NCBI GenBank assembly: GCA_028689195.1
Contig: JAQTWR010000002.1
Coordinates: forward strand, 1-24,492
Length of the DNA: 24,492 bases
Direction: 5' to 3'
DNA from: Anaerolineales bacterium
Lineage (GTDB): Bacteria; Chloroflexota; Anaerolineae; Anaerolineales; Villigracilaceae
Under the pieces are notes generated by a model that was given only the letters and a program-made list of their open reading frames with translations, was not told the DNA's origin and did no database searches. Numbering within the stretch: position 1 is the first letter of the stretch; each line of letters begins with the position of its first letter. This document shows, piece after piece, positions 13,901-21,280 of this stretch. A program made the translations under genes and the position numbers.

Positions 13901-14865
13901 CCAATGACCGCGACCGCAAAAGCATTCTCGCCATTAATCTTGGCTTGCTGATTAACATTTTACTTGCCGTTGTAAAAACGCTTTTTGGTATTCTAGGACA
14001 CAGCCCCGCGCTGCTGGCTGAAGGCATCAACTCCACTTCAGACGTGGCGTATTACATTGCGGCGAGTATTTTTGTGCGTCTCGCAAATAAACCCGCCGAT
14101 GCAGACCATCCATACGGACACCGCCAATTCGAAAGCATCGCGTCCGTGCTGATTGGCTCGTTCATTGTCGTGACGGCGGTGGTTGTATTTTGGGACGCGG
14201 CGGATAAAATTTGGGACCTGGCGGACGGACTTTCCAACTCGGCGGGCGCGCATCCATTTGCATTGTGGGTCGCGCTTGTGACGGTCTTGATCAAATTCTT
14301 CCTGATGAAATACGTCCTCAATCTCGGACACGAGACCAAAAACCCCGTGGTGGAAGCTCTCGCGTATGATCATCGCAACGATTTATTTTCCGCGTCCGCC
14401 GCGTCCATCGGTATTTTTCTCGGTCAACATGGGCTGCCCTGGGTTGATCCGCTCGCGGGCGCGCTGGTCGCGTTATTGATTCTACGTACGGGAATTTTCA
14501 TCCTGCGCGAATCTTCCACAGACCTGATGGGCGTTGTGCCTCACCGCGAAATGGCGGAACGAATTTCGGATTTATTAAAGGAAGTGCGCGGCGTGAAACA
14601 ACTGGAGGAAATGCAGGCGCACCGCTTTGGACCGCACATCGTCATCAACCTGACCATCGGCATTGACGGCAAGTTGACCGTCCGCGAGGGGGATAAAATC
14701 GCCAGTTCTGTGGAGGGAAAATTGATAACCTCCATTCCCAATGTCAGGCGCGTACACGTTCACTATCACCCTGCGGATAAGAGCCACGCGAACATGACGA
14801 TTGACGATATTTTGGAAGAGTCTCAAAAACATACTTCCCCCTACCAGCCGCAGTATTACGAATAA
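13897..14865 (+). CDS. Cation diffusion facilitator transporter, Mn-type site
   Basis: Inner-membrane divalent-metal/proton antiporter of the CDF family, 322 aa with six predicted helices and a C-terminal cytoplasmic domain. Its numbering happens to match E. coli YiiP closely. The transport site has N45 and D49 in helix 2 (NSTSD) and D158 and D162 in helix 5 (DHRND), where zinc-type proteins such as YiiP have Asp/Asp and His/Asp. Absence of the histidine and presence of Asn fits Mn-exporting members such as MntE. D68, H71 and H75 reproduce YiiP site B. The ATG follows a TACAAT box by 6 bp and lacks a ribosome site, suggesting a leaderless message. With the Mn2+-riboswitch ATPase upstream, manganese efflux is the best guess; iron or zinc remain possible. 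Confidence 0.9.
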   Translation: MTNDRDRKSILAINLGLLINILLAVVKTLFGILGHSPALLAEGINSTSDVAYYIAASIFVRLANKPADADHPYGHRQFESIASVLIGSFIVVTAVVVFWDAADKIWDLADGLSNSAGAHPFALWVALVTVLIKFFLMKYVLNLGHETKNPVVEALAYDHRNDLFSASAASIGIFLGQHGLPWVDPLAGALVALLILRTGIFILRESSTDLMGVVPHREMAERISDLLKEVRGVKQLEEMQAHRFGPHIVINLTIGIDGKLTVREGDKIASSVEGKLITSIPNVRRVHVHYHPADKSHANMTIDDILEESQKHTSPYQPQYYE

Positions 14866-14868
14866 TCC

Positions 14869-16347
14869 CTAGCGCGGCGATAGATAACGATAATACAACG
14901 ACTGCCTGACGTTAGCGATAAAGTTTTTCGAGAGTTCGTCGCTCATAAATTGCAGCGTTTTGACGTCGTCTGCGACCAGCGTATCGGGGTGGATTGATTC
15001 GAGCGCGCCCGCCTGTTCCAAATGCGTAATCGGTTCGGAGGTCGGCTGCGCGCGCCGGGTTTCGTCCAAAACAAAATAATATTGATACGTTCGATACGCG
15101 GAGCGGTTCATTTCGTACATTGGAGTCAACGCGCCAATGACGAGGATTACGCAAAGCGCGGCGCGTAACGCGCGGGGCGGCGCGGTTTGAAAAAGCGCTT
15201 CGCCGCCCGCCAGCATCAGGTAGAACAACGGCGCAATCGAAGCGCGCATGGCGAAGTCGCCGCCGCTGCCGATTCTGATAAACGGCGCGGCGAAAAGAAG
15301 AATTCCCGTCAGCGCCCAGCGCGGGTCGCGCCATAAACGCGGCGCGAGTACCAGCCATAAGATTCCGCCTTCGAGCAGGAAGAACATCAAAACGTCTTTT
15401 ATCGCCAGCGTTTGAAATCCGCGTTGTTGGGCGGCGGCGTTGGACGAAAAATAAAGATAGGAAACCGCCGCGATTGCGGTGCTTGCCAAAAGCGCGTCGA
15501 AGCGAAGCGATTTGAAAACGTTTTTGAGATCGCGCGATAATTCAATCAGCAGGTAGGGAAGCAATCCCACAGAAATCAACGGGGCGAAGAAGAAACATAA
15601 CGACCAAGCAAGAATTTTTATATGGATTTTCTTTGAAGAAAGAACAAGCATGATGCACAACCACGCAGGCACGGCTTGATTGAACGTCCAGAATAGTTGC
15701 GTGGTAAAAGACGAATATTGCAATTTGTCCGCCCAAACTTCAAGGTGTTGCACGGGCGGAAACAGCGTTGGGTAGTCGCTGGGACGAAGCGCTACGCCGA
15801 GCGCGTCCATGCCGCTGAAGAAGACCAGCAGCAAAGAGGCTTTGAGCGCCGACGTTTTTATTTTCAGGCTGATGTGCGCTGCGGTCAGCGCCGCGCCAAG
15901 CCATGTCCACAAAAAGAGAAAAAGATTCGCGGCGCTCCATCCAAACAGCTTGCCTGCGAGCGCGGATGGCAGCCAATAGCCCATATAATAGACAAGCGCT
16001 TTGACGGGTCCGCGCGCGGGGGAGGAATAAATAACGGGGAAGTCGTAATTAATCAAATCGCGGAAAACCGCGTTGCGCCAATGGTGATCCCAGTTTTGGA
16101 AGGCGTATCCGCCCACGCCTGAGAGGAGAACCCAAATACCCGTAATGAGTAACGCGTAATACGTAACGCGTGATTCGTAATTCGTAACCTGATCGGGTTG
16201 AGCGGAACGGTCGAGTTGGATAAATATCCAAGTGAGGAGCGCAATGAGTGGAAGCGCAAATATCAAGCGCAGCCATCCCAAACAAAAGAGGATGAAAGGG
16301 ATAAGGAGGTAAAGATAGGTGAGGCGGAACAACCAGCGAATTTGCAT
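14869..16347 (-). CDS. Large polytopic membrane protein, GT-C-like, function unknown
   Basis: A 492-aa integral membrane protein with about ten or more hydrophobic segments. No family is firmly recognised. The first outer loop contains NWDHHWRNAVFRDLI, and an acidic/aromatic first loop of this kind is common in GT-C glycosyltransferases and related lipid-linked-sugar proteins. The C-terminal 80 or so residues are soluble and rich in charged positions. It follows the GT-C-like gene by 6 bp, so it is probably the last gene of the surE operon and acts with it. Residues around 56-72 (VTNYESRVTYYALLIT) are encoded by a 7-bp repeat and sit at the start of a membrane helix. It converges on the CDF gene with a 3-bp gap and no terminator. 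Confidence 0.75.
   Translation of the reverse strand: MQIRWLFRLTYLYLLIPFILFCLGWLRLIFALPLIALLTWIFIQLDRSAQPDQVTNYESRVTYYALLITGIWVLLSGVGGYAFQNWDHHWRNAVFRDLINYDFPVIYSSPARGPVKALVYYMGYWLPSALAGKLFGWSAANLFLFLWTWLGAALTAAHISLKIKTSALKASLLLVFFSGMDALGVALRPSDYPTLFPPVQHLEVWADKLQYSSFTTQLFWTFNQAVPAWLCIMLVLSSKKIHIKILAWSLCFFFAPLISVGLLPYLLIELSRDLKNVFKSLRFDALLASTAIAAVSYLYFSSNAAAQQRGFQTLAIKDVLMFFLLEGGILWLVLAPRLWRDPRWALTGILLFAAPFIRIGSGGDFAMRASIAPLFYLMLAGGEALFQTAPPRALRAALCVILVIGALTPMYEMNRSAYRTYQYYFVLDETRRAQPTSEPITHLEQAGALESIHPDTLVADDVKTLQFMSDELSKNFIANVRQSLYYRYLSPR
16141..16189. repeat. Heptanucleotide tandem repeat inside the membrane-protein gene
   Basis: Seven units of 7 bp on the plus strand (CGTAATG, AGTAACG, CGTAATA, CGTAACG, CGTGATT, CGTAATT, CGTAACC). 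On the coding strand these read GGTTACG, AATTACG and so on, the same family as the lysA array, and encode VTNYESRVTYYALLIT with a visible 7-residue period. Confidence 0.85.
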
Positions 16348-16353
16348 AAACGA

Positions 16354-17847
16354 TTAACGCCTTTTGTAAATCAAGTAGTCGCCTTTATCAACTTCGACGG
16401 AGTAATTTTGATTCAAGAACCCGCGCAGTTCGGGGAATTCGCGCGTTGTGTCTTCGCCTGAAACCCAGGGCTTATCTACGGCGGCGACTTCGACGATGAA
16501 GCGCGGATTTGCTTTTTGTAATTGGCGCATGAAATCGGCGCGGAGATTTTGGATATAGGGCGTCGAAACGTGGTGATAGAAATAGAAATCAAAAACGTAG
16601 GATGTGGCAATCGGCGCGCGCGTTTCGAGCATGGCGAGCAGCGTTCCGCCTGTCCAGTCCAGCGGTTGGACCGTATCGCCTGCTTGCAAATTCGCTTCGA
16701 GATATTTTGCGATGACGGCGGCGCGGTCGGTGGTCTTTGCGATGGGTCTGCCTTCTATCTGGCGGATGAAGGTGTTGGAAGGGCGGACGGCGACGAGGAT
16801 GGTAAAACAAAGGATGAAGGATGAAAGATGAAAGATGAAGGATGAAGAACGTGGGGCGTGGGGCGAGGGACGCAACGGTGTTAAGGCTAGTGATGAAAGT
16901 AGAACAATGAAATAAATAAAGGGAATGTAGTGATATTCAAAGAATTGCCCCGAGAGCGCGGGGTAGACGGCGTAGCATAAAGCGAGCGCGGCAAGAAGGT
17001 AGGCGCGTTTTTTATTTTCCTGCGGAACAAGATAAACGCCAATCGAAGCGGGCAGAAGCCAAAGGGCGTGTCCGCCGAGTTTGATGGTTTGAGTCAACAA
17101 GAAAGGAAGGCGCGTTTCGGCGGGCGTGATTTCCATTTGACCGTTGATTTGCGAATAGAGTCGCCAGTAGTTGAGCGCAATGTCGACGAAGGGCGACAAC
17201 GCGCCCGTCCATGCGAGCCATGCGCCGACGAGAATAATTGGGATGGAAAATCCAAACGCGATGAGGAGAAGATTCCGCGTCGCGCGTTTGCCCAAATTTG
17301 AAACGTGGAACAGCGCGATGGGAATCAGTCCCAGCGCGGCGTGGGGTTTGATAATCGCGGCGAGTCCAAATAAAAATCCCGTTATAAAATAATCGCGGGG
17401 AGGTAAATCGTCGCGCAGATTGATCCAAAGGGCAACGGCAATAAAGGGGAGAAAAAGATATTCGCGCTGCAGCGACATGAACGCGCCGCCTTGCATGTAT
17501 TTCAATCCGAAGAGAATCGCGGCGGCTGCGGCGGGGATTTTCCCGAAGCGGCGCATGAATAAAAATGTGACCGCGAGCAGCGCGGCGAGGATGGCGAGGT
17601 CGAGAATGCGGAGCCGAAAAGGACCGAAGGCGCTGAGCGCGCCGAGCAAATAATATGCGAGGAAACTGCCCGGCATTTGAAAATCGAAAATGTCGCGGTA
17701 GGGCATGAAGCCTTTTTGCATGAGGAAGGCTTCGTATAAAAGCGGCGCTTCGTCGTGCGCGATGAGCCAGCGCAAAGAGAACGCGGCTTGGACGGCGAGC
17801 AGCGCGGCGAGCGGCGCGAGCAGGAAAGTTTGAAGTCGGCGCATCAT
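16354..17847 (-). CDS. GT-C type membrane glycosyltransferase (GT39-like)
   Basis: A 497-aa inner-membrane protein expected to transfer a sugar from a lipid-phosphate donor on the outer face. After the first helix it has the acidic loop AHDEAPLLYEAF, then GFMPYRDIFDFQMPG, the pattern in which GT-C/PMT-like enzymes carry their catalytic aspartate. About ten helices follow, then a soluble C-terminal domain of about 130 residues (GDTVQPLDWTGG, FIVEVAAVDKPWV) ending in YLIYKRR. Start is one of two tandem ATGs directly after the stop of the DUF2721 gene. Residues around 328-347 (SPHAPRSSSFIFHLSSFIL) come from a 7-bp repeat (16811-16873) joined to a membrane helix. Acceptor and donor are unknown. 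Confidence 0.82.
   Translation of the reverse strand: MMRRLQTFLLAPLAALLAVQAAFSLRWLIAHDEAPLLYEAFLMQKGFMPYRDIFDFQMPGSFLAYYLLGALSAFGPFRLRILDLAILAALLAVTFLFMRRFGKIPAAAAAILFGLKYMQGGAFMSLQREYLFLPFIAVALWINLRDDLPPRDYFITGFLFGLAAIIKPHAALGLIPIALFHVSNLGKRATRNLLLIAFGFSIPIILVGAWLAWTGALSPFVDIALNYWRLYSQINGQMEITPAETRLPFLLTQTIKLGGHALWLLPASIGVYLVPQENKKRAYLLAALALCYAVYPALSGQFFEYHYIPFIYFIVLLSSLALTPLRPSPHAPRSSSFIFHLSSFILCFTILVAVRPSNTFIRQIEGRPIAKTTDRAAVIAKYLEANLQAGDTVQPLDWTGGTLLAMLETRAPIATSYVFDFYFYHHVSTPYIQNLRADFMRQLQKANPRFIVEVAAVDKPWVSGEDTTREFPELRGFLNQNYSVEVDKGDYLIYKRR
16811..16873. repeat. Composite heptanucleotide repeat inside the GT-C gene
   Basis: Nine 7-bp units: five of AGGATGA/AAGATGA type (16811-16845), one transitional AGAACGT, then three of GGGGCGT/GGGACGC type (16853-16873). 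Read on the minus strand they encode PHAPRSSSFIFHLSSFIL without a stop. The two unit types differ from the AATTAC family elsewhere in the window. Confidence 0.85.
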
Positions 17848-18303
17848 TTAGGGTTTGAGGTCGTCTTCATGTCCGTAGAGTTCCACTTTGAAAGCGGCGA
17901 GCGATTTGTTGATGTCGGTGATAAATGAGATGAGCGACGCAATGAGCGCCAGCAAGCCGACGACAAAAATTGCGCTGATGAGCCATGCGTCTTCGATGCC
18001 GAACAACGCGGTGACGAATAGGACGATGATGAGCAGCGCGGCGCATAAAACGCTAATGGAGGCAAGGAGAATGGATTGACGAATCAATTGCGCCTGTTCC
18101 CAGAGGATATCAATTTGGGTCAGCAGCCGCCCGCGCGGAGGTCCGCCGATTGATTCGGATTGCGCCAGCAGATTGCGCGCGCGGTCAATGACGCGGGAGA
18201 GGCGGTTGGTCATGCTGAGCAGCAGCAAGCCGACGCCCGAAATCAAGATGACGGGTCCGATGGCGGTTTGGAGGACGGGGATTAATTCTTTGATGGAAGT
18301 CAT
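17848..18303 (-). CDS. DUF2721 family membrane protein
   Basis: A 151-aa membrane protein matching DUF2721, a family of unknown function. The N-terminal helix carries the family stretch PVILISGVGLLLLSMTNRL, followed by SRVIDRARNLL on the cytoplasmic side; two further hydrophobic segments fall at about residues 80-105 and 108-130. The start ATG (18303) lies 15 bp after the surE stop and its own stop directly abuts the next gene, so it belongs to the surE run. The family's conserved RVIDR stretch suggests a scaffold or regulatory role, but that is a guess. Confidence 0.85.
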   Translation of the reverse strand: MTSIKELIPVLQTAIGPVILISGVGLLLLSMTNRLSRVIDRARNLLAQSESIGGPPRGRLLTQIDILWEQAQLIRQSILLASISVLCAALLIIVLFVTALFGIEDAWLISAIFVVGLLALIASLISFITDINKSLAAFKVELYGHEDDLKP

Positions 18304-18318
18304 GGGAAAAAGATTAAT

Positions 18319-19083
18319 TTAGAACTTCCACTTTTTCAAAACGTCCATCGCTTTGTAATGAGTCAAGTCCAGATGCAGCGGGGTAATGGAAACGTATCCC
18401 TGCGAAAGCGCGCCGAAGTCGGTGCCTTCTTCGATGACGCCCGTCGGCGGTTCGCCGCCGATCCAGTAATACGGCTTGCCGCGCGGGTCAACCCGCTCGT
18501 CGAGCGCGTCGCGGTACACGCGCAATCCCTGACGGGTAATCATGTAGCCGCTGAATTCGTCTTCTTTAAGATATGGGATATTGACGTTCATCACCACGCC
18601 CTTTGGCAGCCCGTCGGCGATGACTTTTTCTGCGATGCGGCGCGCGACAATGGCGGCGGTGGAATAGTCCAATTTTTCTTTGAATCCTTCGGGCGAATCG
18701 AGCGAGACCGCGATTCCTTTCACGCCCGCGATGACGGCTTCCATCGCGGCGGTGACCGTGCCTGAATAGGTCACGTCATGCCCGATGTTTGCGTTGGGAT
18801 TGATGCCCGAAATAACGAGGTCAATTTTCCCTTCGACCAGTCCCAGCAGCGGAAGCGCCACGCAGTCCGACGGCGCGCCGTCGGACATGAACGCGGGCGT
18901 TCCATCCGCGAGGAAGGTTTCGCGCACGCGCAGCGGACGCTCCATTGTTTTGACGTGCCCCGAAGCCGACCAGTTCTTGTCGGGCGCGAAGACGGTCACT
19001 TGTCCAAGTTTGCGCATTTCCTGCGCGAGCGCTAAAAGTCCCGGCGCTTGTACGCCGTCGTCATTGGTTACGAGTATGTGCAT
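18319..19083 (-). CDS. surE: 5'/3'-nucleotidase SurE
   Basis: Metal-dependent phosphatase releasing phosphate from nucleoside 5'- and 3'-monophosphates, linked to stationary-phase survival; cytoplasmic. The 254 aa are normal. The metal site is complete: D8 and D9 in TNDDG, S39 in NWSASG, and N95 in SGIN, the same numbers as reported for the Thermotoga protein. The conserved GHDVTYSGTVTAAMEA follows. ATG at 19083 has a TATAAT box about 35 bp upstream and starts an apparent four-gene run (surE, DUF2721, GT-C-like, membrane protein). The association with membrane glycosyltransferase genes may be just shared transcription. Confidence 0.95.
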   Translation of the reverse strand: MHILVTNDDGVQAPGLLALAQEMRKLGQVTVFAPDKNWSASGHVKTMERPLRVRETFLADGTPAFMSDGAPSDCVALPLLGLVEGKIDLVISGINPNANIGHDVTYSGTVTAAMEAVIAGVKGIAVSLDSPEGFKEKLDYSTAAIVARRIAEKVIADGLPKGVVMNVNIPYLKEDEFSGYMITRQGLRVYRDALDERVDPRGKPYYWIGGEPPTGVIEEGTDFGALSQGYVSITPLHLDLTHYKAMDVLKKWKF

Positions 19084-19117
19084 GAGGTTATTTCCAGTTT
19101 TTGAATTTTCGATTGGA

Positions 19118-19123
19118 ATTATA
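19118..19123 (-). promoter_or_regulatory. -10 box for the surE operon
   Basis: Minus strand TATAAT, about 35 bp before the surE ATG. The expected -35 position (near 19141-19146) overlaps the terminator of the upstream VOC gene and is poor. Confidence 0.4.
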
Positions 19124-19145
19124 ACGCTACGTATCGGTTAAAAAG

Positions 19146-19178
19146 AAACCTCCGAGTTTTTTTGAAACTCGGAGGTTT
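19146..19178 (-). terminator. Terminator of the VOC gene
   Basis: Perfect 14-bp stem AAACCTCCGAGTTT (19146-19159) with its complement at 19165-19178 and a 5-nt loop. On the minus strand it is followed by TTTCTTTTT, so it ends the transcript of the gene stopping at 19184. Confidence 0.88.
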
Positions 19179-19183
19179 GATCG

Positions 19184-20077
19184 CTATCCAACGCTTCGCA
19201 GCATCACGCCATTTTGCGACGGGTCATGCAGCAGCAAGCCTTCTTCTACTTTGTTGGATGAAATTCCCGCCGCGTCAATTCTTGCGACGACGGCGTCCAG
19301 CGCGGATTGATTCGGCAGGTCAATTGTGAAGTAGCGCAGCCCAATCGCGTCGTCAGGCGGAGGCGGCGCGCCTTCTCCCTGCCACGCGTTTAATCCAAGA
19401 TGGTGATGATACCCGCCCGCCGAAACGAACGCGGCGTGAAAAGTGGACGACATCCCCATCACGTCGAACCCGATAACGCCGTGATAAAAATCCACAGCCT
19501 CTTGAACGTTACGCATGTATAAGTGAATATGTCCCACGCGCGTTTCGGGCGAAAGCGGAGCGTCGAGACGGTCATCCGCTTTGAGGTGAGAGAAAAGCGC
19601 GTTCACGTCCAACGCTTCGCGCCCGTCGCTCAATGTGCCGTCGGCGCGGCGGGTGACAAAATCATTATTCTCGATGGCGAACATCCCATCTTCAGGCGAC
19701 TCGCAATACAGTTCGATGCCATTGCCTTCAGGGTCGTCGAGATAGGTGGTCTTCGTCATAATATGGTCGGTGGGATGGTTGCGGTATTTCAGCGCGGATA
19801 AACGCGCCAGCGCGCGCGCCAACTCGCGGCGGCTGGGAAACCATATCGCAAAGTGATACAACCCCGTTACGCCGCGATATTTCTTCAAACCTGATTCTTC
19901 GGTCAAGCGGAGCAAATCCGCGCCGCCCGCGCCCAGCGCCGCTTTGTTCCCTTCGCGCCAGTGGAGTTTGAATCCCAGCGCCTGTTGATAGAACAAAATT
20001 TGATGATCGAGATTTGCAACCGTTAAAGAAACAAGTCCCATTTGCGTTGCGGGATGAATTGAAAATTGTGTTGTCAT
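19184..20077 (-). CDS. Two-domain VOC (glyoxalase/extradiol dioxygenase-like) protein, CatE-like
   Basis: A 297-aa protein of two vicinal-oxygen-chelate domains (about 10-128 and 178-295), the layout of CatE-type catechol 2,3-dioxygenases. Candidate metal ligands are H75 (GLYHFAIW), E122 (GNGIELY) and H183 or H185 in the second domain (GHIHLYM). The glutamate expected near the end of the second domain is missing (GVMLRS). So one metal site is possible, but ring-cleaving activity is not assured; other VOC functions are open. ATG at 20077 is preceded by AGAGG. It lies 41 bp after the PGI/PMI-like gene and is probably co-transcribed, although the two functions have no evident link. Confidence 0.82.
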   Translation of the reverse strand: MTTQFSIHPATQMGLVSLTVANLDHQILFYQQALGFKLHWREGNKAALGAGGADLLRLTEESGLKKYRGVTGLYHFAIWFPSRRELARALARLSALKYRNHPTDHIMTKTTYLDDPEGNGIELYCESPEDGMFAIENNDFVTRRADGTLSDGREALDVNALFSHLKADDRLDAPLSPETRVGHIHLYMRNVQEAVDFYHGVIGFDVMGMSSTFHAAFVSAGGYHHHLGLNAWQGEGAPPPPDDAIGLRYFTIDLPNQSALDAVVARIDAAGISSNKVEEGLLLHDPSQNGVMLRSVG

Positions 20078-20118
20078 TTTTTCCTCTTACTACTATGACA
20101 ACGACTTTTCGATATTTA

Positions 20119-21120
20119 TTACTGCGCGGGATCGACGCCGTAAGCCATCGCCAGATAGTACGCCATGTAATCGCCAAACAAAATCAAAGTCCATATATGC
20201 GCCATTGCGGATTCTCCGCGCGCTTCCACCGCGTCTACGTTCAAGCCTTCGAGCATGAAAGTCTGGCGCATAAAGTTGGCATGGCTGCGGTTGCGCGGAT
20301 GGTCGGACGGCGCGCGCAAAAACATGGTCATGGTATGCGCGTTTAGCGTCTCGGTTGGGTTGAGCGTGGCGGATAGAGCGTTGTGATTCGCTTCGGGGAG
20401 GATTTCAAAATTCGCGCCCGCCTTCGCAAGTTGATTGATTTGCGTCTTCCAGCGCCGCGCAACGGGCGCGAACGCGCCTGCGCCCACGAGGGTGATCCAT
20501 CTTCCCACCATTTGCCCCGCATACCGTTTGGCGGGGTTGGTCACGGCGGGCTCTTCCTCGCGCAGGCGTTCTTGCGATTTCTTCATCGCGGAAACGGCTT
20601 CGGTTATATCGGCGGACGGGTCGGCGATGAATCCCATGCGCGAAAATAACGCGAGCAGCAGCGCAAATGACGCGGCGACGCCCGCGTTCGGAAGATTCCA
20701 TGCGGCGATATTTTTCTCTGCCGCAAGTTTTGCCAGATTGCCCGCCGAGATGACGAATACGCTGCAATCGTTTTTCAGCGCGGATTGGAACGCGTCCAGC
20801 GTTTCTTCGTCCGCGCCTGTGTGCGAGACGCAAACGACGAGGGTTTGTTTCCCGCGCGCGAAGGCGGGCAGACCATAATCGCGGTGAACGATTAGCGGGA
20901 GTCGAATTTCCGCGAAAACAGAAGCCGATACGAGGTCGGCGGCAAGCGCGGAATCTCCCATCGCGCAGACGATTATATTTTGGACGTCGGGAATATTCGG
21001 GAGCGGGAGCGTCGCGCTTAAATCCCACGCGGATTGGAGTTGGTCGGGGAGCGCGTTAATTTCGGCGAGCCGATTTTGCGTATCCAGTTGCTTGAAGAGT
21101 TCGAGGTTATCCAGATTCAT
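20119..21120 (-). CDS. PGI/PMI-like SIS-domain protein, possibly inactive
   Basis: Full-length (333 aa) relative of bifunctional phosphoglucose/phosphomannose isomerases, which interconvert fructose-6-P with glucose-6-P or mannose-6-P. Two SIS halves and the C-terminal family region (LEGLNVDAVEARGES, AYGVDP) are present. Key motifs are altered: AMGDSALAADL (53-63) for the usual GMGGSAIGGDL, and SHTGADEET (99-107) for SYSGNTEET. The family's catalytic glutamate in NExxK is Gln (Q230 in INQLAK), 16 residues before the conserved histidine H246 (PEANHN), the same spacing as Glu203/His219 in the Pyrobaculum enzyme. Activity may therefore be lost or changed. ATG at 21120 follows GGTGG. Confidence 0.85.
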   Translation of the reverse strand: MNLDNLELFKQLDTQNRLAEINALPDQLQSAWDLSATLPLPNIPDVQNIIVCAMGDSALAADLVSASVFAEIRLPLIVHRDYGLPAFARGKQTLVVCVSHTGADEETLDAFQSALKNDCSVFVISAGNLAKLAAEKNIAAWNLPNAGVAASFALLLALFSRMGFIADPSADITEAVSAMKKSQERLREEEPAVTNPAKRYAGQMVGRWITLVGAGAFAPVARRWKTQINQLAKAGANFEILPEANHNALSATLNPTETLNAHTMTMFLRAPSDHPRNRSHANFMRQTFMLEGLNVDAVEARGESAMAHIWTLILFGDYMAYYLAMAYGVDPAQ

Positions 21121-21214
21121 GTTTTACCACCATCGCGGTTGCGCGGGATTTTTTTCAGATAAATTTATTTTAACCCAGCTCGCGGGGAAGTTGGGCTTTT
21201 ATCAAAAATGTTAA

Positions 21215-21243
21215 TTGACGCATTATGCGCTTGCATGTATAAT
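21215..21243 (+). promoter_or_regulatory. Promoter of the DUF4388-GTPase operon
   Basis: TTGACG (21215-21220), 17-bp spacer, perfect TATAAT (21238-21243). Start is expected near 21250, giving a leader of about 30 nt with AAAGAGG (21268-21274) as the ribosome site. Confidence 0.8.
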
Positions 21244-21280
21244 TTTCAAACGAGCCTGATAATGGCTAAAGAGGATATTT

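Noticed and set aside
2383..16873. Short repeats as possible CRISPR arrays
   Set aside because: Units are 7 bp with no spacers, and no cas gene is present.
21171..21200. Weak hairpin CCCAGCT/AGTTGGG followed by CTTTT in the divergent spacer
   Set aside because: Only 7 bp with a G-U pair and an 8-nt GC-rich loop, and no plus-strand gene upstream that needs a terminator.
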